From contig CACYHC010000002.1 of the NCBI GenBank assembly GCA_902774145.1, forward strand, positions 23,390 to 87,389: DNA of 64,000 nucleotides. Direction: 5' to 3'. A model generated the notes under the pieces. It made no database searches and was not told the origin of the DNA. It was given only the letters and a program-made list of their open reading frames with translations. Source of the DNA: an uncultured Bacteroidia bacterium (GTDB taxonomy: Bacteria; Bacteroidota; Bacteroidia; Bacteroidales; UBA932). Shown here piece by piece: positions 44,899 through 53,140 of this stretch. The translations under genes and the position numbers were made by a program. Each line of letters opens with the position of its first letter. The stretch's first letter is position 1.

Positions 44899-45996
44899 AT
44901 GAACGAGTTGGAAGCGTCCCGGCGGGAAATCAACGCCGTGGACAAACAGATTGCATCCCTCTTTGAGGAGCGGATGCGTCTGGTGGAAAAGATCCTCGCC
45001 TATAAGAAGGAAAAGGGTCTCCCCATCCTGGATGCGGAGCGGGAGAAGCGCGTCATCGAAAGCAATGCCGCCCGGGTCGCCGACCCGCTGCTCCGCGAGT
45101 ACTATGTCCTTTTCCAGCAGCAGCTGATGGCCCTTTCCCGGGCCTATCAGGGGCGTCTGCTCGAAGGGATGAAGGTGGCCTACTGCGGCGTGCCGGGCGC
45201 CTTTGCGCAAATCGCCGCGGGAAGACTTTTCCCGGAATCGAGGCAGATGGCCTTCGCCGATTTTGCGAGCGCCTACCGGGCCTGCGAAAGCGGGGACTGT
45301 GACGCGGCGCTCCTGCCCATCGAGAACAGTTCCGCCGGCGACGTAGGCAGTGTCATGGACCTGGCCTTCACCGGCAGTCTGCACATCAATATGATGGCGG
45401 AAATGGACATCACGCAGAACCTGCTGGTCCTGCCCGGTACTGCGCTCTCGGATATCCGTACGGTCCTCAGCCATCCGCAGGCACTTGCCCAGTGCAGCCC
45501 GTACCTCCGGGAAAAGGGCTTCGCGGAGCAGGAATGCGCCAGTACCGCCGATGCGGCCAAGACTGTCGCCCAAAGCGGGGACAAGCGTCTTGCCGCGGTG
45601 GCCTCGCTGGAAACGGCCCGTCTCTACGGCCTGGAGGTGCTGGAGCGGCATATCAACAGTTCCGGCGCCAATAGCACCCGCTTTGCCGTTTTCTCCCGGG
45701 TCCAGGGGCCGATGTCTCCGGTTCCCGCCCCCGGCGAGCATTTCAGCATCGTTTTCACGGTGCGCAACGAAGCGGGCGCCCTCGCCAAAATCCTGAACAT
45801 CATCGGATCGCACGGCTTCAATATGAGCAGTCTGCACAGCCGTCCGGTTGAGGGTCCGCAGTGGAGCCATTATTTCTTTGCGGAACTCGAGGGCGGTGCC
45901 GGCAGCGAAGACGGCCGGGACCTGCTCCGCCAACTGGAGCCGGTCTGCGCCCGCCTGAAACTGGTCGGTTCATACAAATCCATTCATTTGGAGTAG
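44899..45996 (+). CDS. pheA: Bifunctional chorismate mutase/prephenate dehydratase
   Basis: Makes phenylpyruvate from chorismate for phenylalanine; 365 residues from the ATG at MNELEAS (an in-frame TTG two codons upstream is less likely). Domains: AroQ chorismate mutase (1-90; VDKQIASLFEERM, YKKEKGLPILDAEREKRVI), prephenate dehydratase (95-275; GVPGAFAQ, LPIENSSAGDVG, NSTRFAVFSR) and a C-terminal ACT domain (285-365; NEAGALAKILNIIGSHGFNM, SLHSRPVEG) for feedback by phenylalanine. In many Bacteroides the mutase is fused to DAHP synthase instead, with an aminotransferase in the operon; neither is seen here. A structured 150-base element separates it from aroC. Confidence 0.94.
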   Translation: MNELEASRREINAVDKQIASLFEERMRLVEKILAYKKEKGLPILDAEREKRVIESNAARVADPLLREYYVLFQQQLMALSRAYQGRLLEGMKVAYCGVPGAFAQIAAGRLFPESRQMAFADFASAYRACESGDCDAALLPIENSSAGDVGSVMDLAFTGSLHINMMAEMDITQNLLVLPGTALSDIRTVLSHPQALAQCSPYLREKGFAEQECASTADAAKTVAQSGDKRLAAVASLETARLYGLEVLERHINSSGANSTRFAVFSRVQGPMSPVPAPGEHFSIVFTVRNEAGALAKILNIIGSHGFNMSSLHSRPVEGPQWSHYFFAELEGGAGSEDGRDLLRQLEPVCARLKLVGSYKSIHLE

Positions 45997-46003
45997 AATT
46001 GGA

Positions 46004-46143
46004 GCCCGTAAGGGCGATGGTAAGTCCCTTCCTTGAGGGAAGGGATTTAGGAAAGGAGTAACGAAGTATAGAATGTGCGGTGGGAAAGGTTTCGCAAGTC
46101 CCATTAAACATTCGAAAAGCGAAATACTTAAAACTTGCGAAAC
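46004..46143 (+). repeat. Structured intergenic element between pheA and aroC
   Basis: Three palindromes in 140 bases: GCCC-GTAA-GGGC (46004-46015); a 12-bp stem TAAGTCCCTTCC / GGAAGGGATTTA with one G-T pair and a TTGAG loop (46021-46049); and an 11-bp perfect inverted repeat GTTTCGCAAGT / ACTTGCGAAAC (46089-46099 and 46133-46143) followed by TTTTT. The sequence GCGAAA occurs twice (46119, 46137), so TTTCGC at 46090 can pair with either copy. No protein is encoded. It may be a repetitive extragenic palindrome, a terminator for pheA, or an attenuator for aroC; a genome search would decide. Confidence 0.55.
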
Positions 46144-46150
46144 TTTTTGG

Positions 46151-47242
46151 ATGAAAAACAGCATAGGTACAAGCATTATCCTCACCCTTGCGGGGGAGTC
46201 GCACGGCAGCGACATCTGCGCTATCCTGGACGGGATGGCACCGGGCCTCCGCGTCGACGAGGCCTTCATCGCCCGGCAACTGGAACGCCGCCGCCCTTCG
46301 GGCTTTACCGATACCGCCCGCCGGGAAGCGGACGCCTACCGCATCGTGAGCGGGGTAAAGGACGGGCTGACCACCGGTGCGCCGATTTGCATCCTCATTC
46401 CCAACACCGATGTGCGTAGCGCCGACTACGATGCCCTGCAGGAACTGGCGCGTCCCTCGCACGCCGACTGGGCCGCTTCCGCCAAATACGGGGGCTTCGA
46501 GGACCGTCGCGGCGGCGGGCACTTCAGCGGCCGGATTACCGTCGGCATCGTTGCCGCGGGGGCCATCGCCCTGAGCGCGCTGAAAGCCAAAGGCATCGCC
46601 GTGGGGACGCATATCCTTCGTTGCGGGGGTGCGCAGGACCGGTCCTTCGGCGATATCGCCGCGGACATTGAAGCCTTGCACCGGGCGGCTTTCCCCGTGC
46701 TGGACGAGGCGGCCGGAAAGGCGATGTGCGAAGCGATTGCCGCGGCCCGTGCGGAAGGGGATTCCGTCGGCGGCGTGTTGCAGACGGCGGTTGCCGGTTT
46801 TCCCGCCGGCGTGGGCGAGCCCTGGTTCGGATCGGTGGAAGGCGTGCTTGCGAATGCGATTTTCTCGCTCGGCGGCGTGAAAGGCGTGGAATTCGGGGAG
46901 GGCTTTGGCATCGCCGGGATGAAGGGTTCCGAAGCCAATGACGGTTTCTGCGCTCAGGACGGCCGTATCCAGACAAAGACCAACCATAGCGGCGGCATCA
47001 ACGGAGGAATTTCCAACGGGATGCCGATTCTTTTCCAGACGGCGGTCAAACCCACGCCGTCCATTGCGCTGCCGCAGCAGAGCGTGAACCTGCGCACCGG
47101 AGAAATCCAGCCGCTGGAAATCAAAGGACGGCACGACCCGGCCATCGTCCGGCGCATCTGCCCGGTGGTGGATGCGCTCACGGCCCTCGTGCTCTGCGAT
47201 TTGCTGGCGCTCCGCTTCGGAACGGACTACTTGAAGCCGTAA
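46151..47242 (+). CDS. aroC: Chorismate synthase
   Basis: Last shikimate-pathway step, 5-enolpyruvylshikimate-3-phosphate to chorismate, with reduced FMN; 363 residues. Seen: LAGESHGSDI, RRRPSGFTDTARREAD, the HADWAASAKYGGFEDRRGGGHFSGR loop region in part (GGHFSGR), and NHSGGINGGISNGMPI. ATG 46151 matches the family start; an upstream in-frame ATG would translate the palindromic element and is rejected. aroEK follows after 3 bases. Confidence 0.96.
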   Translation: MKNSIGTSIILTLAGESHGSDICAILDGMAPGLRVDEAFIARQLERRRPSGFTDTARREADAYRIVSGVKDGLTTGAPICILIPNTDVRSADYDALQELARPSHADWAASAKYGGFEDRRGGGHFSGRITVGIVAAGAIALSALKAKGIAVGTHILRCGGAQDRSFGDIAADIEALHRAAFPVLDEAAGKAMCEAIAAARAEGDSVGGVLQTAVAGFPAGVGEPWFGSVEGVLANAIFSLGGVKGVEFGEGFGIAGMKGSEANDGFCAQDGRIQTKTNHSGGINGGISNGMPILFQTAVKPTPSIALPQQSVNLRTGEIQPLEIKGRHDPAIVRRICPVVDALTALVLCDLLALRFGTDYLKP

Positions 47243-47245
47243 AGA

Positions 47246-48487
47246 ATGGAATACGCGCTCATAGGAGAACATCTGGGACACAGTTTCTCGCCGGAACTGC
47301 ACGCCTTGCTGGGCCTGGAAGGCTACGGCCTACAGGAGCTTTCTCCCGCGCAGTTGCCGGCCTTTATGCAGGAATTTCCCCTGAAGGGCGCCAATGTGAC
47401 GATTCCCTACAAAAAAACGGTCATCCCTTACCTGGACCATCTCTCCGACAGCGCGCGGCTCAGCGGTGCGGTCAACACCATCGTCCGCGCTCCGGAGGGA
47501 CTCACAGGTTACAATACGGATTTTGACGGTTTCCTGATGATGGCGCGCGAGGCGGGTATCCGTTTCCGGGATGCTTCCGTGCTGATTCTCGGGGCGGGAG
47601 GGGCTGCCAGTGCCGCGGCGGCGGCCGTCCGCTCGCAGGGCGCGGCCGAACTCCGCTTTGCCGTAAGGACACCCCGCACGGAGGACCAGCTGCTGCTCAG
47701 TGAGCCGGAACGCTGGATGGACGCCGATATCGTCGTCAACTGCACGCCCGTAGGGATGCACCCCGACGATGCTTCGACGCCTGTCGATATCCGCGTCTTC
47801 GAACGCCTTACCGGGGTGCTCGACTGCGTGTACAACCCCCTCCGCACCAACCTGGTGCTGGATGCGCAGGAGGCGGGCATCCCTGCGGCTGGCGGCCTCT
47901 ATATGCTTGTGGGACAGGCGTTCCGCGCGCAGGAACTGTATCGCGGGGAAACGCTCGACCTCGCCCTTTGCGCCCAGGTCTACCGGCAATTGCTCGCACA
48001 AAAACGCAACATCGTGCTCTGCGGGATGCCGTCCAGCGGAAAGACGACCGTGGGCAAGGCCCTGGCCCGGCGGCTGGGGCGTGAATTCATCGACACCGAT
48101 GCGCTGGTGCGCGAGCGTACGGGCAAGAGCGTCGAGGCGCTTTTCGCCGAGGGTGGGGAAGCGTATTTCCGGCGTCTCGAAGCCGAGGCGGTGGCGGAGG
48201 TTGCCGCCTGCCAGGGGAAGGTGATTTCCACCGGCGGCGGCACGGTGATGTTTCCCGCCAATGTGCGGGCCCTCAAGCGCAACGGCGTCCTGTGTTTCCT
48301 GGACCGCGCCCTGGAAAACCTGCGCCCCACCGGCGACCGTCCGCTTTCGCGCGACCCGGAGGCCCTTCGGCGCCTTTACGAACAAAGACTTCCCGTGTAC
48401 CGGAGCGTGGCGGACGTGTCGGTCTATAACGACGGCGCCATGGCCCAGGCCGTGGATTATCTGGAAAGATATGTTGGACAAGAATAA
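47246..48487 (+). CDS. Fused shikimate dehydrogenase-shikimate kinase
   Basis: Bifunctional shikimate-pathway enzyme, 413 residues. Residues 1-247 are AroE: HSFSPELH, NVTIPYKK with catalytic K56, and NTDFDGF with D92, then a GAGGAASAA nucleotide-binding loop. Residues 252-413 are AroK: P-loop CGMPSSGKTT (K266), DTDALVRERTG, STGGGTV and the LID arginines in RPTGDRPLSRD. Both active sites look complete. The two steps flank EPSP synthase chemistry, and aroA and aroB are not in the window. The last 17 bases overlap tyrA. Confidence 0.94.
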   Translation: MEYALIGEHLGHSFSPELHALLGLEGYGLQELSPAQLPAFMQEFPLKGANVTIPYKKTVIPYLDHLSDSARLSGAVNTIVRAPEGLTGYNTDFDGFLMMAREAGIRFRDASVLILGAGGAASAAAAAVRSQGAAELRFAVRTPRTEDQLLLSEPERWMDADIVVNCTPVGMHPDDASTPVDIRVFERLTGVLDCVYNPLRTNLVLDAQEAGIPAAGGLYMLVGQAFRAQELYRGETLDLALCAQVYRQLLAQKRNIVLCGMPSSGKTTVGKALARRLGREFIDTDALVRERTGKSVEALFAEGGEAYFRRLEAEAVAEVAACQGKVISTGGGTVMFPANVRALKRNGVLCFLDRALENLRPTGDRPLSRDPEALRRLYEQRLPVYRSVADVSVYNDGAMAQAVDYLERYVGQE

Positions 48488-49322
48488 GAAGATACTCATC
48501 GTCGGGCTGGGCCTGATGGGCGGCAGTTATGCGCTGGCGCTCAAGGAGAAAGGCTACCGGGTTGGAGCGGTAACGCGCTCGCCGGAAACGATACGCTATG
48601 CCCTGGAACAGGGGATGATCGACGAGGGAACGACCGCCCCGGAGGCGGCTTTCGTCGGCGCGTACGACCTGGTTGTCTTTGCGCTGTATCCGCACCTGCT
48701 GCTGGAGTGGCTGGAGCAGTATCAGGGAATGTTGCGTCCCGGCGCGCTGCTTACGGATGTGACGGGCGTCAAAAGCAGCATCGTGTACCGCGTACAGCAG
48801 ATGCTTCGCGGCGATGTCGAATTCATCGGCGCGCACCCGATGGCCGGACGCGAACTGAGCGGCGTACGCAGCGCCGATGCGGGCATTTTCCGCGGCGCGA
48901 ACTACATCGTCACCCCTACGGTCGCCAATACGGAAGCGGCGATAACGGCCTGCGAAGACCTCGGGCGTGCGCTCGGCGTTGCACGCATTTCGCGGCTCAG
49001 TCCGGAAAAGCACGACGAGATGATCGGCTTCCTGAGCCAGCTGACGCACTGCATCGCCGTATCGCTGATGACTTGCCGCGATACGGAGCACCTAAGCGCC
49101 TATACCGGCGATTCGTTCCGGGACCTGACGCGCATCGCCCGCATCAACGGCGATATGTGGAGCGAGCTCTTCCTGCTCAACAAGGAGGAACTGCAGCGGC
49201 AGATCGGCTTGTTCATCACGCAGCTGGATGCGTTGAAGACGGCCATCGAAAACGACGATACAGATACATTGAAGGAAATGATGCGCCTCTCTACCGAGCG
49301 GCGGGCATTTTTTGATAAATGA
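48471..49322 (+). CDS. tyrA: Prephenate dehydrogenase
   Basis: NAD(P)-dependent oxidative decarboxylation of prephenate to 4-hydroxyphenylpyruvate for tyrosine; 283 residues. Seen: Rossmann motif ILIVGLGLMGGSYALAL, the DVTGVKSSIV segment, the active-site GAHPMAGRELSG and the SQLTHCIAVSL helix. No fused mutase or ACT domain. The ATG lies inside the aroEK end (17-base overlap), giving translational coupling. DAHP synthase begins 4 bases after the stop. Confidence 0.94.
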   Translation: MLDKNKKILIVGLGLMGGSYALALKEKGYRVGAVTRSPETIRYALEQGMIDEGTTAPEAAFVGAYDLVVFALYPHLLLEWLEQYQGMLRPGALLTDVTGVKSSIVYRVQQMLRGDVEFIGAHPMAGRELSGVRSADAGIFRGANYIVTPTVANTEAAITACEDLGRALGVARISRLSPEKHDEMIGFLSQLTHCIAVSLMTCRDTEHLSAYTGDSFRDLTRIARINGDMWSELFLLNKEELQRQIGLFITQLDALKTAIENDDTDTLKEMMRLSTERRAFFDK

Positions 49323-49326
49323 AGCT

Positions 49327-50358
49327 ATGAATATGGAGTTTAGGCGGGAATTGTTCAGCCCGCAGGAGATTAAGCAGATGTACCCCGTAACGGAAGCGGG
49401 GATGGCGGCCAAACAGGCCAATGACGCGGCGGTACGCGATGTGCTGTCCGGGGCGTCCAGGAAGTTTTTGCTGGTCATCGGCCCCTGTTCGGCGGACCGC
49501 GAAGATGCGGTCGTCGACTATATTTCGCGTCTGCGGCCGCTGCAGGAAAAGGTGGCGGACAAAATCGTCATCGTTCCGCGCATCTACACCAACAAGCCGC
49601 GCACGACGGGCGCGGGTTACAAGGGAATGCTGCACCAGCCCGATCCGCACACGAGTCCGGATCTCTTCAAGGGCCTGATTTCCATCCGTAAACTGCATCT
49701 GCGCGCACTGCTGGAGACGGGCTTCTCCTGCGCCGACGAAATGCTCTACCCGGAAAACCACCTCTTCCTGAGCGACCTGCTCAGCTATGTCGCCGTGGGC
49801 GCGCGGAGCGTCGAAAACCAGCAACACCGGCTCGTCGCCAGCGGCCTGGACATTCCCGTCGGGATGAAAAACCCTACCGGCGGCGACCTTACCGTGATGA
49901 TGAACTCGATCAGTGCGGCGCAGCACCCGCACAATTTCATTTACCGGAACTGGGACGTGCAGAGCGCCGGCAATCCCTTCGCGCACGCCATCCTGCGGGG
50001 CTATGTGGACAATCACGGCACCTCGCACCCCAACTATCATTACGAGGACCTGAAGCACCTGGCTGAGTTGTATGAGATGCACGATTTCGCCAATCCGGCG
50101 GTGCTGGTGGACTGCAATCATTCCAACTCCGGCAAGCAGTTCATGGAGCAGGGAAGAATTGCCAAGGAAGTGTTGCACAGTATGCGGCACTGCAATACGG
50201 TCGGGGCGCTGGTCAAGGGCCTGATGATCGAGTCCTATCTGGAGGACGGCTGCCAGAAGGCGGGGGAGAATGTCTATGGCAAATCCATTACCGACCCTTG
50301 CCTTGGCTGGGAGAAAACAGAACGTTTGGTCCTTGAACTGGCGGAACTTTTGCGATAA
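49327..50358 (+). CDS. 3-deoxy-7-phosphoheptulonate synthase (class I)
   Basis: First step of the shikimate pathway, condensing PEP and erythrose-4-phosphate; 343 residues, AroF/AroG/AroH type. Seen: VIGPCSADREDAVVDY, YTNKPRTTGAGYKG, GMKNPTGGDLTVM and DCNHSNSGKQFM with metal-binding Cys, His, Glu and Asp residues. No chorismate-mutase domain is attached. Which aromatic amino acid inhibits it cannot be told. It ends the aroC-aroEK-tyrA-aroF-type run, so the first and last steps of the pathway are co-encoded. Confidence 0.95.
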   Translation: MNMEFRRELFSPQEIKQMYPVTEAGMAAKQANDAAVRDVLSGASRKFLLVIGPCSADREDAVVDYISRLRPLQEKVADKIVIVPRIYTNKPRTTGAGYKGMLHQPDPHTSPDLFKGLISIRKLHLRALLETGFSCADEMLYPENHLFLSDLLSYVAVGARSVENQQHRLVASGLDIPVGMKNPTGGDLTVMMNSISAAQHPHNFIYRNWDVQSAGNPFAHAILRGYVDNHGTSHPNYHYEDLKHLAELYEMHDFANPAVLVDCNHSNSGKQFMEQGRIAKEVLHSMRHCNTVGALVKGLMIESYLEDGCQKAGENVYGKSITDPCLGWEKTERLVLELAELLR

Positions 50359-50446
50359 GGGAATATTTTTGTACCTATCGTGAAAATATTTGCAGCCGTT
50401 TCCGCGGTAAATGGCGAACTTTCGGCATAACTTGTATTTAATTGTT

Positions 50447-50593
50447 ATGCTGAAAAAATTATTTCCCTATTCGGCACCGGACTGTCTGGCGGTGCTGGAT
50501 TCAGCCAAGGGCGTGATTTGTTCTTCTTTGGTGGGCAGTACCCCGGATCTCGTCGATACGGACGCCGAGGGCTTGACCTGGACCGAGTATTAA
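50447..50593 (+). CDS. Small hypothetical peptide gene before surface lipoprotein
   Basis: 48-codon frame starting MLKKLFPYSAPDC and ending in TWTEY. The pattern of an N-terminal basic patch, a central LDSAKGVICSS segment and an acidic end resembles short proteins found in many Bacteroidota before surface-lipoprotein genes. An in-frame ATG at 50411 would add 12 residues. The lipoprotein ATG lies 12 bases after its stop. Function unknown; moderate confidence that it is translated. Confidence 0.5.
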   Translation: MLKKLFPYSAPDCLAVLDSAKGVICSSLVGSTPDLVDTDAEGLTWTEY

Positions 50594-50605
50594 ACAACAG
50601 GCGCC

Positions 50606-53140
50606 ATGAAACAGTTTATCCCGTTTCTCTTGTGTTGTATGGCCGTATTTGCGGCCTGCACCCGGTCCGACGAGATGACCGCCCCCATCGACACGTCGGG
50701 AGGCAACCGGCTTGTCGCCGTCATCGACGACCTTTCCAAAACCTTTATCGACGACCTCGACGTCCCCGGGACCCACAAGGTGAAGTGGGCGGAGGGAGAC
50801 GCCCTTTCCATCAACGGAACGGCGGTTTCCGATTTGCAGATTGCTCCCGACGGCCTGAGCGCCGTTGTCGACGCTGCCGGCCTGGAAGCGCCGTACCGTG
50901 CCTTCTATCCAGCCGCCGCGGTCCAGGAAGGCTCGTTTATCCGTGCACACGTGGTTGCGCCCGGCGACACGGTGGGCTACAAGTCCGCAGACGGCAATTG
51001 GTACGACTATCTGCAGGCCGACTTCCCCGCCGTACAGCACTTTACCCCGGGTACTTTTGATGCGGCCTCTTCCTTCATGGCCTCGTCCGTGGAGGACAAC
51101 CAATTGGTGTTCAAGCCGCTGACGGCCTTCCTGAAGATCACCGTCACGGGGAACGTCGAAAATATCCGCCGTATCGTCATTACGAACGGCCGCTCCAAGA
51201 GCGGTATGGCCGGAACCTACAAGTATGTGTTCAAGAACGACAATGTCGTCTCGCAGACCCTTTCCAACGAGGATGTACAGCAAAACATCACCGTCGATTG
51301 CGGAGTGGATGGCGTTCCCGCGGGCACGACGGTGCTGGCGGTCGTTCCCGCCCGTACCTATTCGGAAGGCCTGATCGTCACGGTGGAAACCGTAGATGGT
51401 TATTTCAACTCCATCAAGTCTTCCCCGCTGGCCCTGCTCGACGGACAGGGGACCATCCTTACTGTCCCGGTGGAATACACGGGAACGGGCGAGCGCGGCT
51501 ATATCTCCACGGCGAACGAGTGGAACCTCTTCGCCTCCGACGTCAATAAGGGCAATTCCCTGGACCGGTGGCTGGTGGACGGTGTAGTCAAACTGAAGAA
51601 TCACATCTCTGCGGATGACCTGGACCGGATCACGGCCCCCTGGACTTATGTCCTGGACGGTTGCGACTGCGCCATTATCCAGGAGGCGGCCAATGGCCCC
51701 CTGTTTACCACCGTGGATGGCGGTACGGTCAAGAACCTTACCCTGTACGGCCAGATTGGGGACAATGTGGAAGATGCCTCTACGCCCGGCTATGTCTCCC
51801 TCGTCCAAATCGTGAAGGGAGGCGGCTTGATTTCCAATATCGGCAATTATATGAATATGCTTGCCAAGGTGCAGACCAAACAGCATATCGCCATGGCGGG
51901 CATCTGCCGTCAGATTCTCAGCGGCACTATAGAGGATTGCTACAACGCTGGCGAGATTTCCGCGTCCTATCCGGCGGCGACGACCGTCAACTGCTATGCG
52001 GCGGGCATCGTAGCCCTCATCGGTACGCTCAGTCCATCCGCCCCTGCACTCGAGGGCCCCGTACTTATCCAGAATTGCCAGAACTATGCGAAGGTCCACA
52101 CGGAGAATACGACCACATCTGCCGCGTATCCGATGCACTACAACGCGCTTGGCGGCATCGTATCCTGGATTGCCTACGACAAGGGGGAATATTCCGCCAC
52201 CCTGTATAATTGCAGCAATAACGCCGAGGTCTCCACGGACCGGGGAAAGCATGGTCCGAATCTCTCGTTTGCGGCCGTCGGCGGAATCGTGGGCTGTGCC
52301 TATTTCCCGAACAGTTCGTTCACTTATTCCAATAACGGCAAGGATTACGGCGTTCCCGTGGGACGGAGTTTTGCCTGTCCCTATGGCTGCAAGCTCTGGC
52401 CGACGGGCAGCGGTTCCGAAGCGCATAAGGACGGTGTATTCTTCCGTCTGGAGAAGTGTTCCAATTCCGGTATCCTGTACAATGCCGCACCTTCCAACAG
52501 TGCCGTCGCTTCTTCCACGCTTCGCATGAAACAATATACCGGAGGTATCGCCGGGGTGGCTATCGGAGAAGTGGACCGGCACGCGCAAATCGTGGATTGC
52601 TCCTCCACAGGTATCGTTGACGGCGGTTCGGAATACTCCCGCTCTTCCTATCAGTCGGTCAATGCCGGCCTGGTGGGTCTGGCCGGCGCCCTGGATGTGT
52701 CAGGTTGCGAAGTCGGCACGGCGACAACCGCGCTTCAGATTGGAAGAAGTTTCAACACCTTCGCGAACGGCGGACTCTTCGGTCTGATGCCCATCGCTTG
52801 TAATGTCAGTGATTGTACCTTGAATTTCCTCCTCACCGCGGTAGGGTCGGGACACGACACGATGCCGTACTTCGCCGCCCTCGCAGCGATGGTCAAGGGC
52901 GGAAATTCCAATCAGGGGGGATACCTCAAGGATGCAGACGATCCCACGCACTATTATGCGGGCAGTTCCTTCAAGAATGTGCTCGTCAGGGGACAGATCG
53001 ACCACGGCAAGACCTTGGATACCATTACACCGGTCGGGCTGGATGTCACCAATCTCAACGATTGGCTGTTCTGCTCCTACGACAAGGCGGACACCGACGT
53101 GCAGGCTTTCGATATGAGCGGTACCGGCTACTGGTTCTAA
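50606..53140 (+). CDS. Large surface lipoprotein, fimbrillin-like start and GLUG-type repeats
   Basis: Predicted outer-membrane lipoprotein, 844 residues; signal MKQFIPFLLCCMAVFAAC with lipobox cysteine C18. Residues about 35-290 have a fimbrillin-like beta-sandwich (HKVKWAEGDALSINGTAV, an AFLKITVTGNVENI strand). Residues about 360-760 are repetitive: Gly-Gly-(I/L)-x-(G/S) turns followed by Cys-x-Asn/Ser units (GGLISNIGNY, GGIVSWIAYD, GGIVGCAYFP, GGIAGVAIGE), as in GLUG-motif adhesins. An adhesion or surface-display role is inferred. Its last 4 bases overlap the convergent gene. No SusC/SusD genes accompany it. Confidence 0.72.
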   Translation: MKQFIPFLLCCMAVFAACTRSDEMTAPIDTSGGNRLVAVIDDLSKTFIDDLDVPGTHKVKWAEGDALSINGTAVSDLQIAPDGLSAVVDAAGLEAPYRAFYPAAAVQEGSFIRAHVVAPGDTVGYKSADGNWYDYLQADFPAVQHFTPGTFDAASSFMASSVEDNQLVFKPLTAFLKITVTGNVENIRRIVITNGRSKSGMAGTYKYVFKNDNVVSQTLSNEDVQQNITVDCGVDGVPAGTTVLAVVPARTYSEGLIVTVETVDGYFNSIKSSPLALLDGQGTILTVPVEYTGTGERGYISTANEWNLFASDVNKGNSLDRWLVDGVVKLKNHISADDLDRITAPWTYVLDGCDCAIIQEAANGPLFTTVDGGTVKNLTLYGQIGDNVEDASTPGYVSLVQIVKGGGLISNIGNYMNMLAKVQTKQHIAMAGICRQILSGTIEDCYNAGEISASYPAATTVNCYAAGIVALIGTLSPSAPALEGPVLIQNCQNYAKVHTENTTTSAAYPMHYNALGGIVSWIAYDKGEYSATLYNCSNNAEVSTDRGKHGPNLSFAAVGGIVGCAYFPNSSFTYSNNGKDYGVPVGRSFACPYGCKLWPTGSGSEAHKDGVFFRLEKCSNSGILYNAAPSNSAVASSTLRMKQYTGGIAGVAIGEVDRHAQIVDCSSTGIVDGGSEYSRSSYQSVNAGLVGLAGALDVSGCEVGTATTALQIGRSFNTFANGGLFGLMPIACNVSDCTLNFLLTAVGSGHDTMPYFAALAAMVKGGNSNQGGYLKDADDPTHYYAGSSFKNVLVRGQIDHGKTLDTITPVGLDVTNLNDWLFCSYDKADTDVQAFDMSGTGYWF

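Noticed and set aside
43615-45933. 772-codon minus-strand frame opposite the GT4, rubredoxin and pheA genes
   Set aside because: Spans three real genes with intact motifs; shadow frame. Similar shadows opposite the NagB fusion, aroC, the lipoprotein, and the TrpB2 and metK genes were dismissed for the same reason.
46073-46150. Extended aroC start at 46073
   Set aside because: It would translate the palindromic element; the ATG at 46151 matches the start of chorismate synthases.
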